Below, piece by piece: positions 26,485 through 36,476 of a stretch of 64,000 bases of DNA. The position numbers were made by a program, and so were the translations under genes. A model generated the notes under the pieces. It saw only the letters and a program-made list of their open reading frames with translations, searched no databases and was not told where the DNA came from. The stretch lies in contig NZ_JAQOTJ010000011.1 in assembly GCF_028401955.1 (NCBI RefSeq), forward strand, positions 62,001 through 126,000, in the 5' to 3' direction. This DNA comes from Bacillus sp. BP-3 (GTDB lineage Bacteria; Bacillota; Bacilli; Bacillales; Bacillaceae_G). The first letter of the stretch is position 1, and each line of letters begins with the position of its first letter.

Positions 26485-27945
26485 TTAGAACCAGCGTTCT
26501 GTCACTACTTTTTTACGTGTATAAAATTGCACACCATCTTTTCCATTTGTACCTAGGTCACCGTAGAAAGAAGCTTTATTTCCAGCAAATGCGAAAAATG
26601 CCATTGGAGCTGGAACGTTTACGTTTACGCCAATCATCCCTGCATCGATATTATCACGGAATGTTTGTGCGTGTTTACCACTTGACGTATAAATGACTGC
26701 ACCATTTGCAAATTTTGATTGGTTTGTAAGCTTAATTCCTTCTTCTAAATCCTTTACTCTCACAATGCTTAATACTGGAGCAAAAATTTCATCTTGCCAA
26801 ATTTTCATATCTTGATTCACACCATCAAAGATTGTTGCTCCGACGAAATACCCTTCGCGGGCTTCTTCATTAATTTTACGGCCATCTACTAATAAAGTAG
26901 CTCCATCTGCTACACCGCTATTAATATAGCCTAGTACACGCTCTTTATGAGATTCACGAATTAATGGACCTACATAATTCTCTTCATGGAAACCATCACC
27001 GACTTTTAATTTACGCGTTTCTGATACAAGAACATCAATGAATTCATCAGCAATTTCATCAACTACCGCTACAACAGAGCATGCCATGCAGCGCTCCCCA
27101 CTGCTCGCAAATGCAGAACCAATGACACCTTGTACTGTCTTTTCAATATTGCAGTCCGGCATAACTATTGCATGGTTTTTCGCTCCTGCAAGTGCTTGTA
27201 CTCGTTTTCCATATTTTGTTCCTGTTTCGTATACATAGCGTGCAACTGGCTCAGATCCAACAAATGAAACAGCTTGAATATCTTTATTTTCTAAAATGCT
27301 ATTTACAACATCTTTTCCACCTTGTACTAAGTTTAAAACCCCATTCGGGAAGCCCGCATCATAGAATAATTCTACTAGTTTTTCTGCTAAAAGTGGCGTT
27401 CTTTCAGATGTCTTTAATACAAATGTATTACCACAAGCGATTGCTAATGGGAACATCCATAGTGGAATCATCATCGGGAAGTTGAACGGAGTAATACCAG
27501 CAACAACTCCAATTGGGTATCTCCAAATTGAACCATCGATTCCACCTGCAATATTTGGAAGCGCTTGCCCCATCATTAAACTTGGTGTTGATGTTGCCAG
27601 TTCTACAGCTTCAATTCCTCGCTGTACTTCGCCAGTTGCATCTTTTAATGTTTTACCATTTTCTAATGTAATAATTTTTGCAAGCTCATCTTTGTTTTCT
27701 TGTAAAAGTTGTAAATATTTATATAACTGTCTTGAGCGATTTGGAACTGGTACTTTAGACCATGTTTCATATGCTGCTTTTGCAGCTTCAACAGCACGAT
27801 CCACATCTTCTTTTGGAGAAAGTGGAACATAAGCAATTATTTTCCCAGTCGCAGGATTCGGAACAACTTCCACTTCTGTGCCAGTAGATTCTACCCATTC
27901 ACCATTAATATGATTTTTCACGCGTTTAATTTCTGTTGTAATCAT
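26485..27945 (-). CDS. mmsA: Methylmalonate-semialdehyde dehydrogenase (acylating)
   Basis: A 486-residue aldehyde dehydrogenase. The catalytic cysteine lies in [16 protein letters not shown], and [13 protein letters not shown] and [16 protein letters not shown] are typical of the MmsA/IolA group. It converts methylmalonate semialdehyde and CoA to propionyl-CoA, CO2 and NADH. The missing general-base glutamate of ordinary aldehyde dehydrogenases in this group fits the CoA-acylating reaction. It is the last gene of the acdH-mmsB-mmsA operon, 38 bases after mmsB. Confidence 0.92.
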   Translation of the reverse strand: MITTEIKRVKNHINGEWVESTGTEVEVVPNPATGKIIAYVPLSPKEDVDRAVEAAKAAYETWSKVPVPNRSRQLYKYLQLLQENKDELAKIITLENGKTLKDATGEVQRGIEAVELATSTPSLMMGQALPNIAGGIDGSIWRYPIGVVAGITPFNFPMMIPLWMFPLAIACGNTFVLKTSERTPLLAEKLVELFYDAGFPNGVLNLVQGGKDVVNSILENKDIQAVSFVGSEPVARYVYETGTKYGKRVQALAGAKNHAIVMPDCNIEKTVQGVIGSAFASSGERCMACSVVAVVDEIADEFIDVLVSETRKLKVGDGFHEENYVGPLIRESHKERVLGYINSGVADGATLLVDGRKINEEAREGYFVGATIFDGVNQDMKIWQDEIFAPVLSIVRVKDLEEGIKLTNQSKFANGAVIYTSSGKHAQTFRDNIDAGMIGVNVNVPAPMAFFAFAGNKASFYGDLGTNGKDGVQFYTRKKVVTERWF

Positions 27946-27983
27946 TGTATTCGCTCCTTTTTATTTTATATATTTGCTAGTAT

Positions 27984-28880
27984 TCATTGTTGTTTATGAC
28001 TAGAGATTAATTGTTCACTTACCTTTTGATATAAAGCAGCCATGTCTTTTTCACCATATCCTGCTTTACCAGCTTCATCATACAAATTCAAAAGCATTTC
28101 ACTTACTGGTAAGTGAAGCTCACTTTCTTTTGCTAAATCAACTGCAAATCCTAAGTCTTTCTTTAGTAGATTTACTGTAAATCCTGGTTCATAATTTTGG
28201 GGCGCAATAAAGCTTTTATAATTACGCTCATAAATTCTACTTTGTCCATAACTCACATTTAAAATATCAAACATTTTATCTAAATCCATATTATTTTTCT
28301 TTGCTAATGTCAGAGCTTCACTAACACCCGCTGTATAAAAACCAATTAATAAGTTATTAATCAATTTTACAGTCGTACCACTATCAATTTTCTCACTCAC
28401 ATGAAATATATTTGATCCCAATACTTCCATCACTGGTAAACCTTTTTCATATACTTCTTTTGGTCCACCAACCATAAAAGTTAATGTGCGGTTTTCCGCT
28501 CCAATCACTCCACCGCTAACCGGTGCAGCCAAGAAATCGACTTTTTTATCCTTTGCAGCATCTGCAAGCTTTTTATTTAATTGCGGAGCTACTGTGCTTG
28601 TATCAATTAAAACAACATTCGAATGACTATTCTCAATTAAACCTTCTTCTCCAAAATAAACAGCTTCAACAGCTCGCGGTGACGGTAAACTTGTAAAAAT
28701 CAAATCACATGTTTCTGCTAATTTTCTAATTGATAAACCGATGATTCCTCCTTCTTTCTCGAAGGAAGCTTCAGCCTCTTTATTTAAATCGACTCCATAT
28801 ACCGCATAATTTGATTTAACTAAATTTTTAGACATCGGAAGACCCATATTACCTAAGCCGATAAAACCAATCTTTTTCAT
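27984..28880 (-). CDS. mmsB: 3-hydroxyisobutyrate dehydrogenase
   Basis: A 298-residue protein of the beta-hydroxyacid dehydrogenase family. It starts with the NAD-binding motif GFIGLGNMGLPM, has the substrate motif FLAAPVSGGVIGAE, the catalytic lysine in GTTVKLINNLL, and KDLGFAVDLA near the C-terminus. It oxidises 3-hydroxyisobutyrate to methylmalonate semialdehyde, the substrate of MmsA just downstream. GGAGGAGAG precedes the ATG. The gap to acdH is 16 bases, so it is in the same operon. Confidence 0.92.
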   Translation of the reverse strand: MKKIGFIGLGNMGLPMSKNLVKSNYAVYGVDLNKEAEASFEKEGGIIGLSIRKLAETCDLIFTSLPSPRAVEAVYFGEEGLIENSHSNVVLIDTSTVAPQLNKKLADAAKDKKVDFLAAPVSGGVIGAENRTLTFMVGGPKEVYEKGLPVMEVLGSNIFHVSEKIDSGTTVKLINNLLIGFYTAGVSEALTLAKKNNMDLDKMFDILNVSYGQSRIYERNYKSFIAPQNYEPGFTVNLLKKDLGFAVDLAKESELHLPVSEMLLNLYDEAGKAGYGEKDMAALYQKVSEQLISSHKQQ

Positions 28881-28896
28881 ACCGCTCTCCTCCTAT

Positions 28897-30606
28897 TTAA
28901 ACAATATATTTCCCGCGATTTATAATCGTTTTTGCGATTTCTCTCTTTTTCGTAAACAAGTTCGTGTATAAAGGTACTGACAGTTGACGAATTTCATCTA
29001 GAATGGCTTTTCTAGTTTGCTCTTCTTGCACCGCTGCAGAAAGAAGAACAATTGCTGCTGATTCTACTTTTCGATATCCTTCTTCACAAAGCACATCCGT
29101 TATAAACTGTTTTGTATATTCTTTTTCTTCACCATTTTTACTTATCGCTTTCTTTGTACGTAAAAATGCCGATTCCATTACATATACATCTTTCAACATG
29201 TCTGCTAACACGCGTGAATATTCTTGTTCTTGTTCGATTTTTAATTCAGGAGTTTGAGATAGCGTTTTCAAAGATTGCTTCAATAATTGTTTCGATAATA
29301 AAATATAACGATGATTTCGTTCTACATTTTCAAACTTGTCTTCATCTACTTTCTCCCCTAGTTGTTTCGTTTGTTTCATTAACATTTTTGCAACTGTTAA
29401 GCGGTTAATTTCATTCGTTCCTTCAAATATACGGCTAATTCTAGCATCACGGTATAATCGTTCTACTTCATATTCTTGCATATAACCATAACCACCATGA
29501 ATTTGTACCGCTTCATCCACAATGTTTCCAAGTGTTTCTGAAGCATTCACTTTGTTGATCGCACACTCCATTGCAAATTGAGACATTTTCTGCATAATAC
29601 CTTCATCACTCTCATGAATTGCTTCATCAATTACTCCTGCTGTCCGATAAGCCGCGCTCTCTGCACCATATGTAGCGATAATCATATTTGCAATTTTCTC
29701 TTGAATCATCGTGAAATCAATTAATTCTGTTTGAAACTGTTTTCGTTCTTTTCCGTATTGAACAGATAAGCCAATTGCCTGCTTTGCTGTTCCAATATTT
29801 CCGAAAGCAAGTTTCAATCTAGCAAAATTGAGAATATTAAGAGCTACGTGATGTCCCTTTCCTACTTCCCCTAGTACATTTTCAGCTGGTATAACGACAT
29901 CCTCTAAAATCAGTGTCGCAGTTGAAGAACCTTTAATACCCATTTTCTTTTCTTCTAGGCCAATCGAAACGCCTTCACATGTTCTTTCAACAATAAATGC
30001 TGTCATTCCTTTATTTGTCTTTGCAAAAACAACATATACGTCAGCCATATGAGCATTTGTAATCCACTGTTTTTCACCATTTAATGTCCAAGCTGTTCCT
30101 TCTTCATTTAAGACAGCACTTGTTTTTGCACTTAATGCGTCAGATCCAGCATTAGGTTCTGTTAAAGCATAAGCTCCAATCCATTCGCCTGATGCAATTT
30201 TAGGTAAGTATTTTTCCTTCTGCTCTTTTGTTCCGTAGTATACATATGGCAGCGTTCCTACTCCAGCATGAATATTAAAGGAAACACTAAAAGCTCCTGC
30301 ATATCCCATCTTTTCCGCCACAAGTCCAGAAACTGCTTTCCCTAATTCAAATCCTCCATATTCTTCAGGAACCTCTATACTCAACAATCCAAGTTCTCCA
30401 GCCTTTTCAAACAACTTGCGGGAAACTTGATAATTGTGCTGCTCGATATTTTCAATTTGAGGAACAATTTCCTGTTTCACAAATTGTTCTGTTGTTTTTG
30501 CGATTAAATCTTCATCACCTGAAAAATCCTCAGGTGTAAAAAAAATTGTATTAAGCTCCTGATTCAGCGAAAAAAATTCGTTCCATTGCAACTTTGTTTT
30601 CTCCAT
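28897..30606 (-). CDS. Acyl-CoA dehydrogenase with C-terminal extension
   Basis: A 569-residue flavoprotein. The family signature YALTEPNAGSDALS is near residue 150 and the catalytic-base region ARISRIFEGTNEINRL near residue 395. Beyond residue 410 comes a helical extension of about 160 residues, as in very-long-chain type dehydrogenases, making it longer than the usual 380. Position first in the operon with mmsB and mmsA suggests isobutyryl-CoA as substrate, although the extended form usually takes longer acyl chains. A near-consensus sigma-54 promoter lies about 40 bases upstream. Confidence 0.88.
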   Translation of the reverse strand: MEKTKLQWNEFFSLNQELNTIFFTPEDFSGDEDLIAKTTEQFVKQEIVPQIENIEQHNYQVSRKLFEKAGELGLLSIEVPEEYGGFELGKAVSGLVAEKMGYAGAFSVSFNIHAGVGTLPYVYYGTKEQKEKYLPKIASGEWIGAYALTEPNAGSDALSAKTSAVLNEEGTAWTLNGEKQWITNAHMADVYVVFAKTNKGMTAFIVERTCEGVSIGLEEKKMGIKGSSTATLILEDVVIPAENVLGEVGKGHHVALNILNFARLKLAFGNIGTAKQAIGLSVQYGKERKQFQTELIDFTMIQEKIANMIIATYGAESAAYRTAGVIDEAIHESDEGIMQKMSQFAMECAINKVNASETLGNIVDEAVQIHGGYGYMQEYEVERLYRDARISRIFEGTNEINRLTVAKMLMKQTKQLGEKVDEDKFENVERNHRYILLSKQLLKQSLKTLSQTPELKIEQEQEYSRVLADMLKDVYVMESAFLRTKKAISKNGEEKEYTKQFITDVLCEEGYRKVESAAIVLLSAAVQEEQTRKAILDEIRQLSVPLYTNLFTKKREIAKTIINRGKYIV

Positions 30607-30644
30607 CTGTATCCCCCTATCATTTCGGTCTTCATTTTATTTAT

Positions 30645-30662
30645 ATGCAAAATCTATGCCAA
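30645..30662 (-). promoter_or_regulatory. Sigma-54 (-24/-12) promoter of the acyl-CoA dehydrogenase operon
   Basis: On the minus strand the sequence is TTGGCATAGATTTTGCAT. GG (30660-30659) and GC (30648-30647) are separated by exactly ten bases, as required for sigma-54. The GC is 40 bases before the ATG. A sigma-54 activator gene lies just upstream. Confidence 0.85.
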
Positions 30663-30702
30663 TCTAAAAATTGATAGAACAAGGGCAAAATGAAAAGAAA
30701 AC

Positions 30703-30726
30703 GTAAAACTGTCTAGACAGTTTTAC
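30703..30726. promoter_or_regulatory. 24-bp perfect palindrome, candidate activator site or terminator
   Basis: The half-site GTAAAACTGTCT is followed at once by its exact complement. It lies between the activator stop codon (30745) and the sigma-54 promoter, about 45-65 bases upstream of -24. A loopless palindrome suits an enhancer-binding dimer; the following GTTTTCTTTT on the minus strand would also allow a weak terminator for the activator gene. Confidence 0.55.
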
Positions 30727-30744
30727 ACTTGATATAACAATTGT

Positions 30745-32505
30745 TTAGATTTTGAATCTTGACAATTTATTATAAAGGGTCGCCCTAGAAATCCCTAACA
30801 ATGCCGCTGCTTTTGACTTATTTCCTTTTGCTTCTTTTAAAACACGTTCAATTAATCCTCTTTCTTCCTCTTCACGCACCACTTTCATTTCTTCTTGTCT
30901 TGCTGGTAAAGACTGAATCATAGGTACTAATTTCTTCTGCTCCATATCCCGGTAATAAAATTCTTCTGGTAAATCCTTAGCCCGTATATGTGCATCATCT
31001 GATAGTGCAAATAGCCTTTCTAACATATTGATTAATTCCCTGACATTACCCGGCCAATTATAATGGAACATAAGGCGTAATACCTCTTTATCAAGGGTCT
31101 TTTCTTCAGCACCATACATTTGACATAACTTTTGTAAATGTTCTTCAACAATGAGTGGTATATCTTGTTTTCGAAAACGAAGCGGTGGAATATGAATCGG
31201 AATAACATGAAGACGATGATATAAATCCTCCCTAAAGGTTCCTTCTCTAACCATTTGTTTTAAATCTTTATTTGTCGCCGTGATTAGCCTGAAATCAACA
31301 GGAATTGGATGTGTACCACCTATTCTCTCTATTTCTCTTTCTTGTAAAACACGTAAAATTTTCACTTGCGTTAATAGTGACATATCACCAATCTCGTCTA
31401 AAAATAATGTTCCATGATTTGCAAGTTCAAATTTCCCTGCCTTCCCATTCTTTTTCGCACCTGTAAAAGCACCTTCTGCATAACCAAACAATTCAGATTC
31501 TAGTAAATTATCAGGAATAGCAGCACAGTTCACACTAATAAACGGACCATTTTTTGTTATACCAGTATAATGTATCGCGCGTGCGAATTGTTCTTTACCA
31601 ACACCACTTTCTCCAGTAATTAATACGGATGCTTTTGATCCAGCTGCTTTTCGAGCCATTTTTTTCGTTTCAGAAATTGTTTGACTTTCTCCAAGAATAT
31701 CTTCAAATCGAATCTGCTTCTTTTTCGGTTTAGAAAACGTTGGTTTGATTGCCCTATCCTTTTGATCAAATCGTTCTAGTATTTTATAAACATCTGAAAT
31801 CCCTTCATGAATAAGCATCCCTACAGCACCTATCACTTTTCCCTGCTTCCAAATTGGCATCCGGTGCACAACTAGATTCTGTCCTTGCAGACGGTGCACT
31901 TGATTTCTTTCCGGTACTCCTGTTTTTAATACAACTGGAAGCCGCGTATTCTCAATTACATTTTCAGCGTGCTGCCCAATTGCTTCTTCCTTCGTAACAC
32001 CAACAAAACGACTGTACGTTTCATTGAACATTTGGATAACTCCATTTTCATCCACAATTGCAATACCTTCGTATGCAGTATCAAAACAAAGTTTAAACCA
32101 CTCTATCATTTCATGTGCACATTCGATTTCTTGAACCAAATCTTTATGAAAAGCTAATAATTCCTTATTACCGAACACTCCTTTAAGCTCTCTGTTTTTC
32201 TCGCAAGTAACGTAAAGTGGAATATTCTCTAACTCGCTTAATGAAAACTCTTCCCTTACGTTATAAAAAAAATGTCTCAGTATAGTGACAATCGGTTCAT
32301 CCCACTCTGAATGATCCTCTAACCACTTTACACAATCAATTAGTTTCACAACCCCAATCACATGATTGTTTTCTAAAACAGGGAGTTCTGTGCTCTCTGA
32401 TTCAGCTAGTATTCGTAATGCTTCTCGAATTGTATCATCTTTCCTCAAAATGTACGGGTCCTGCTTCATCCAATTTCGAACAGAGTCATATTTTGCAGCC
32501 ATCAT
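30745..32505 (-). CDS. Sigma-54-dependent activator with CBS pair and PAS domain
   Basis: A 586-residue enhancer-binding protein. Residues 10-120 resemble a CBS-domain pair, 140-240 a PAS domain (FNETYSRFVGVTKEEAIGQ), and 270-500 the AAA+ domain with Walker A GESGVGKEQ, the sigma-54 contact loop GAFTGA, Walker B LFLDEIGDM and the arginine-finger region. The C-terminus is a Fis-type helix-turn-helix (GNKSKAAALLGISRATLYNK). The CBS/PAS part probably senses a nucleotide, CoA ester or keto acid. It should drive the acdH-mmsB-mmsA operon. Confidence 0.93.
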   Translation of the reverse strand: MMAAKYDSVRNWMKQDPYILRKDDTIREALRILAESESTELPVLENNHVIGVVKLIDCVKWLEDHSEWDEPIVTILRHFFYNVREEFSLSELENIPLYVTCEKNRELKGVFGNKELLAFHKDLVQEIECAHEMIEWFKLCFDTAYEGIAIVDENGVIQMFNETYSRFVGVTKEEAIGQHAENVIENTRLPVVLKTGVPERNQVHRLQGQNLVVHRMPIWKQGKVIGAVGMLIHEGISDVYKILERFDQKDRAIKPTFSKPKKKQIRFEDILGESQTISETKKMARKAAGSKASVLITGESGVGKEQFARAIHYTGITKNGPFISVNCAAIPDNLLESELFGYAEGAFTGAKKNGKAGKFELANHGTLFLDEIGDMSLLTQVKILRVLQEREIERIGGTHPIPVDFRLITATNKDLKQMVREGTFREDLYHRLHVIPIHIPPLRFRKQDIPLIVEEHLQKLCQMYGAEEKTLDKEVLRLMFHYNWPGNVRELINMLERLFALSDDAHIRAKDLPEEFYYRDMEQKKLVPMIQSLPARQEEMKVVREEEERGLIERVLKEAKGNKSKAAALLGISRATLYNKLSRFKI

Positions 32506-32685
32506 AACTGAATTTCCCTTCCTTTAGAATGTCTATACTCCTCTTTTCCTATCTGCATAACATGATAATGCTTTTCTACCGTGGAAAAAATATTATAATA
32601 AAATGCAACTACACAAACGAGGATTTCGTTTCTTTTTCGTCAAAAAACTTTTATCAATCTCATTCTTACTATCCGTTAATATAAC

Positions 32686-32750
32686 AAAAAAGCGATGATT
32701 CATTTCACATCAAGCAGGTGTCTTTGCTAAAAATGTGTATCATCGCTTTC
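32686..32750 (-). terminator. Terminator of the prp operon
   Basis: AAAGCGATGAT and ATCATCGCTTT are perfect complements around a 39-base loop. On the minus strand it is followed by TTTTTTG. A bcr1-like repeat separates it from the prpB stop codon. Confidence 0.6.
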
Positions 32751-32754
32751 TTAT

Positions 32755-32896
32755 TTTATCTCGCTATTTTGGGGCAGTAAAACTCTTATCCCCACGATTC
32801 AGAGTAGAGTGAGGATGAGAGATGCTGGCATGCACTCGATTGGTTTAACTAACCAGCAGTGAGAGGATGCCTCCGCTGCTGGAAGTTTCACTTCAT
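32755..32896 (-). repeat. bcr1-like repeat, copy 2
   Basis: Inverted relative to copy 1. It starts TTTATCTCGCTATTTTGGGG at 32755 and ends GGAAGTTTCACTTCAT at 32896, with the GGGGCAGTAA block at 32771-32780 and an internal CAGCAGTGAG.../...CGCTGCTGG stem. Left TTTAT and right TTCAT would be the target duplication with one change. It abuts the prpB stop codon exactly. Confidence 0.8.
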
Positions 32897-33805
32897 CTAT
32901 TGCCCATCAGATAAAATTGTTTTTGCAATTCCCTTATCTAACTCCTCAAAGTCATGATAAGAAATCGTTTCATATAATTCACTTCTTGTTTGCATATCAG
33001 AAAGCCCTTCTTTTTGCGATCCTTCTTCTTTTATAAGATGAAAAATACGTTCATAAGCTTTTGCTGCTACGCGGAGAGAAGTCACTGGATATATAACCAT
33101 TTGATAACCGATATTAGCGAATTCTTCGGCAGTATAATACGGTGTTTTCCCAAATTCAGTCATATTAGCAAGTAAAGGTACCGTTACTTTTTTTGTAAAT
33201 AAACGAAACTCTTCTTCTGACTGCAAAGCTTCTGGGAAAATAGCGTCTGCCCCCGCTTCTATGTAAGCAATTGCTCGCTCAATCGATGCATCTAATCCCT
33301 CAACCGCACGAGCGTCCGTACGGGCTACAATAACCATCGATGGTGCTACTTCTTTTATAACTTTAATTTTTTGTTGCATTTCTTCAATGGAAACAAGTTT
33401 TTTTCCATTTAGATGCCCACATTTTTTAGGGAGTTGCTGATCTTCGATTTGAACAGCAGCTACATTTGCCTCCATCATTTCTACAGCAGTTCTTGCTACA
33501 TTTAATACTCCACCAAATCCTGTATCAATATCGACAAGAAGAGGTAAATCCGTTGCTCTAACAAGATCTCTTGCTCTTTCAGCCACTTCAGTAGATGTTA
33601 CAATGCCTAAATCTGGTAGCCCCTTACTTGCAGTATAAGCAGCTCCTGATAAATAAAGAGCTGAAAACCCAGTATTTTTTGCAACAAGAGCAGCCATCGC
33701 ATCATGTACACCAGGAATTTGTAAGATTTCAGGTGCTTCTACTAAAGTTCGGAATCGATTGGCAAGTTCTTGTTGTGTTGACTGTTTATTTACAACCCAA
33801 GCCAT
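32897..33805 (-). CDS. prpB: Methylisocitrate lyase
   Basis: A 302-residue isocitrate-lyase-fold protein. The catalytic signature KKCGH is in QLPKKCGHLNGK, and metal ligands lie in DIDTGFGG and VQIEDQQ. It splits 2-methylisocitrate into pyruvate and succinate, the last step of the methylcitrate cycle. The B. subtilis counterpart is YqiQ. It follows prpD by 17 bases and is the last gene of the operon. Its stop codon lies directly against a bcr1-like repeat. Confidence 0.93.
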   Translation of the reverse strand: MAWVVNKQSTQQELANRFRTLVEAPEILQIPGVHDAMAALVAKNTGFSALYLSGAAYTASKGLPDLGIVTSTEVAERARDLVRATDLPLLVDIDTGFGGVLNVARTAVEMMEANVAAVQIEDQQLPKKCGHLNGKKLVSIEEMQQKIKVIKEVAPSMVIVARTDARAVEGLDASIERAIAYIEAGADAIFPEALQSEEEFRLFTKKVTVPLLANMTEFGKTPYYTAEEFANIGYQMVIYPVTSLRVAAKAYERIFHLIKEEGSQKEGLSDMQTRSELYETISYHDFEELDKGIAKTILSDGQ

Positions 33806-33822
33806 TCTTATTCCCCCTATAC

Positions 33823-35259
33823 TTAAATTAAAAAAAGATCTACAAATTTATTTACATTCATATTTTCTAATTTTTCTTCATTCAAACAAGCCTCATGAAT
33901 TTTTTCTTGTTGTTTATTAGAATAATGAACGGCCATATTTGCAGAGAACTTTTGAACAACCTTTGGAATCGCTTCGTCTCTACGGAAACGGTGACCTAAT
34001 GGATATTCACATTCTACATTCTCTGTTACTGTACCATCTTTAAAATGAATTTGAACAGCGTTGGCGATTGAGCGCTTGTTCGGATCTAGGTAATCTAAAC
34101 TGTATTGTTTATTTTCAACAACAACCATCTTATTTCGTAATTCATCTACGCGAGTGTCAGAAGCTACTTCATCCTCATAATCATCTGCAACAATGTCACC
34201 TTTTAATAAACCGATTGCAGTAATGTATTGCAAGCAATGATCACGGTCAGCTGGGTTATTTAATGGACCCTCTTTATCAATAATACGAACTGCTGACTCA
34301 TGTGTCGTAATTGTAATACGGTCAATTTCATCTAATCGTTCTTTCACCTCTGGGTGTAATTTCACTGCACATTCTGCAGCTGTTTGAGCATGGAATTCTG
34401 CTGGATATGATACTTTAAACAATACATTTTCCATTACATAAGAATCTAAAGGTCTTGCTAATTTTAGTTCTTGCTTGTTAAACAATACATCTTGGAATCC
34501 CCATCCTGGTGCAGATAATGCTGTTGGGTAACCCATTTCACCTTTTAATGCAGTAAGTGCAAGATGAACACCACGGCTTGTTGCATCCCCAGCTGCCCAT
34601 GACTTACGTGAACCTGTATTTGGAGCATGACGATATGTACGAAGACTAGAGTTATCAATCCATGCATGAGACAATGCATTAAAGATTTCTTCACGTGTGC
34701 CACCAAGCATTTTAGTAACAACTGCTGTTGTCGCTACTTTTACGTATAACACATGGTCAAGACCAACGCGGTTTAAACTATTTTCCAATGCAAGTACACC
34801 TTGGATTTCATGTGCTTTAATCATCATTTCAAGTACATCTCTTACTTTTAATGGTTCTTTTCCTTCTGAAATACGAACGCGGCTCACATAATCTGCAACG
34901 GCTAAAATTCCACCTAAGTTATCAGACGGATGTCCCCATTCAGCCGCAAGCCACGTATCGTTATAATCTAACCAACGAATCATACATCCGATATTAAAGG
35001 CACCGCGTACTGGATCAAGCACAAATGATGTTCCCGGCACACGTGTGCCATTTGGCACAACAGTTCCTGGCACGACAGGCCCTAGTAATTTTGTACACTC
35101 TGGATATTGCAGTGCTAAAATCCCACATCCAAGTGTATCAAGTAGCACATAGCGTGCTGTACTGAATGCTTCTGAGCTTGTAATTTCTTTATTTAATACA
35201 TAATCCGTAATCTCTTCTAAAATTGCATCTTTTTGTTTAATTTCATTTGTTTTAATCAC
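33823..35259 (-). CDS. prpD: 2-methylcitrate dehydratase
   Basis: A 478-residue MmgE/PrpD-family protein. It shows the family segments [11 protein letters not shown] near the N-terminus, [20 protein letters not shown] (residues about 94-113), and [15 protein letters not shown] with the conserved histidine. It removes water from 2-methylcitrate. It lies between prpC and prpB, matching the order mmgD-mmgE-yqiQ in B. subtilis. The 98-base gap to prpC holds a small AACAACT/AGTTGTT hairpin. Confidence 0.93.
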   Translation of the reverse strand: MIKTNEIKQKDAILEEITDYVLNKEITSSEAFSTARYVLLDTLGCGILALQYPECTKLLGPVVPGTVVPNGTRVPGTSFVLDPVRGAFNIGCMIRWLDYNDTWLAAEWGHPSDNLGGILAVADYVSRVRISEGKEPLKVRDVLEMMIKAHEIQGVLALENSLNRVGLDHVLYVKVATTAVVTKMLGGTREEIFNALSHAWIDNSSLRTYRHAPNTGSRKSWAAGDATSRGVHLALTALKGEMGYPTALSAPGWGFQDVLFNKQELKLARPLDSYVMENVLFKVSYPAEFHAQTAAECAVKLHPEVKERLDEIDRITITTHESAVRIIDKEGPLNNPADRDHCLQYITAIGLLKGDIVADDYEDEVASDTRVDELRNKMVVVENKQYSLDYLDPNKRSIANAVQIHFKDGTVTENVECEYPLGHRFRRDEAIPKVVQKFSANMAVHYSNKQQEKIHEACLNEEKLENMNVNKFVDLFLI

Positions 35260-35357
35260 GCTATCCTTCCCTTTCTATCAAAAATTCGTTATTATTAAGA
35301 ATGGGTGTCGGTCAAACACTCATCTGGCGGGCGACCTTAACAACTCCCCAGTTGTTT

Positions 35358-36476
35358 TTATTTGCTAAGCACATGTCGCTCGCCGATATAATTTACACGC
35401 GGGCGGAACAATCGATTATTTGTATGTTGCTCAATCACATGCGCACATAAGCCTACCGTTCTTGAGCTGAAAAAGATTGGTGTATATAGTTGAATTGGAA
35501 TACCTAACATCCAATAGACTGGAGCAGCATAATAATCTAGGTTTGGATAGATTCCTTTTTCCTTCTCCATAATCTTTTCTCCGGCTTCACACATTTCATA
35601 TAATGTATAATCGCCTTTCACATCACATAACTGTTTTAATGCTTCTTTCATCATAAGCGCTCTTGGATCTATCTTCTTCATGTAGACGCGATGTCCAAAT
35701 CCCATGATTTTTTCTTTGTTATACAGTTTCTTTTGCAGTAATTCTTCAAATTTTTGGGCAGTACCTGCTTCAAGCAGCATGTACATCACTGCCTCATTTG
35801 CGCCTCCATGTAAATTACCTTTTAAAGAGGCAACTGCTCCGGTTAAGGCACCATACAAATCTGATTGTGTCGACGCAATTACTCTAGCCGTAAAAGTAGA
35901 GTTAGGCATTTCATGTTCACTATACAGAACAAGCGATCGGTCAAATATTTTTTCTTCTAATTCAGAAGGCTTTTTACCCGTAAGCATACGGAAGAAATTC
36001 GCACTATAAGATAATTCTTGGATCGGTTCAATTGGTTCTTCATTATTTAAAATTCGATAGCTATTAGCTACTATATTCGGTACCTTACTTAACAATTTAT
36101 AAGCACGCTTTTTATTTACATCTAATGAGCGATCATCAATTTCATTGTCATAACCAGCTAGCGCCGAAATTCCTGTACGCAATCCATCCATTGGATGCGT
36201 TTGTTTTGGCAGTGCTTTTAAAACATCAAAAATTCCACTCGGAACCTCATATTCAGACTTTAACGTTTCTTCCAATGCCGCTTTTTCATCTGAATTAGGA
36301 AGTTTCTCCTCTAATAAAAGATGAACAATATCTAAATAGCCTTTCGTTTTAGATAACTCAATCAAATCATACCCTTGAATAACAATTTCTCCTTTTTTTG
36401 TATCAAGAAAAGAAATCTTCGTCTCTGCTGCAATTATCCCTTCAAGTCCTGGAAAATATTTTTCTTCAGCTCCCAT
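35358..36476 (-). CDS. prpC: 2-methylcitrate synthase
   Basis: A 372-residue citrate-synthase-family protein from MGAEEKYFPGLEGIIA. This start is chosen because GGAGG lies eight bases upstream; the frame is open further 5' but without a ribosome site, and B. subtilis MmgD has the same length. Active-site histidines are in GNLHGGANE and MGFGHRVY, with the catalytic aspartate region YPNLDYYAAPVYW. It joins propionyl-CoA and oxaloacetate. It heads the prpC-prpD-prpB operon, which consumes the propionyl-CoA made by MmsA. Confidence 0.92.
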   Translation of the reverse strand: MGAEEKYFPGLEGIIAAETKISFLDTKKGEIVIQGYDLIELSKTKGYLDIVHLLLEEKLPNSDEKAALEETLKSEYEVPSGIFDVLKALPKQTHPMDGLRTGISALAGYDNEIDDRSLDVNKKRAYKLLSKVPNIVANSYRILNNEEPIEPIQELSYSANFFRMLTGKKPSELEEKIFDRSLVLYSEHEMPNSTFTARVIASTQSDLYGALTGAVASLKGNLHGGANEAVMYMLLEAGTAQKFEELLQKKLYNKEKIMGFGHRVYMKKIDPRALMMKEALKQLCDVKGDYTLYEMCEAGEKIMEKEKGIYPNLDYYAAPVYWMLGIPIQLYTPIFFSSRTVGLCAHVIEQHTNNRLFRPRVNYIGERHVLSK

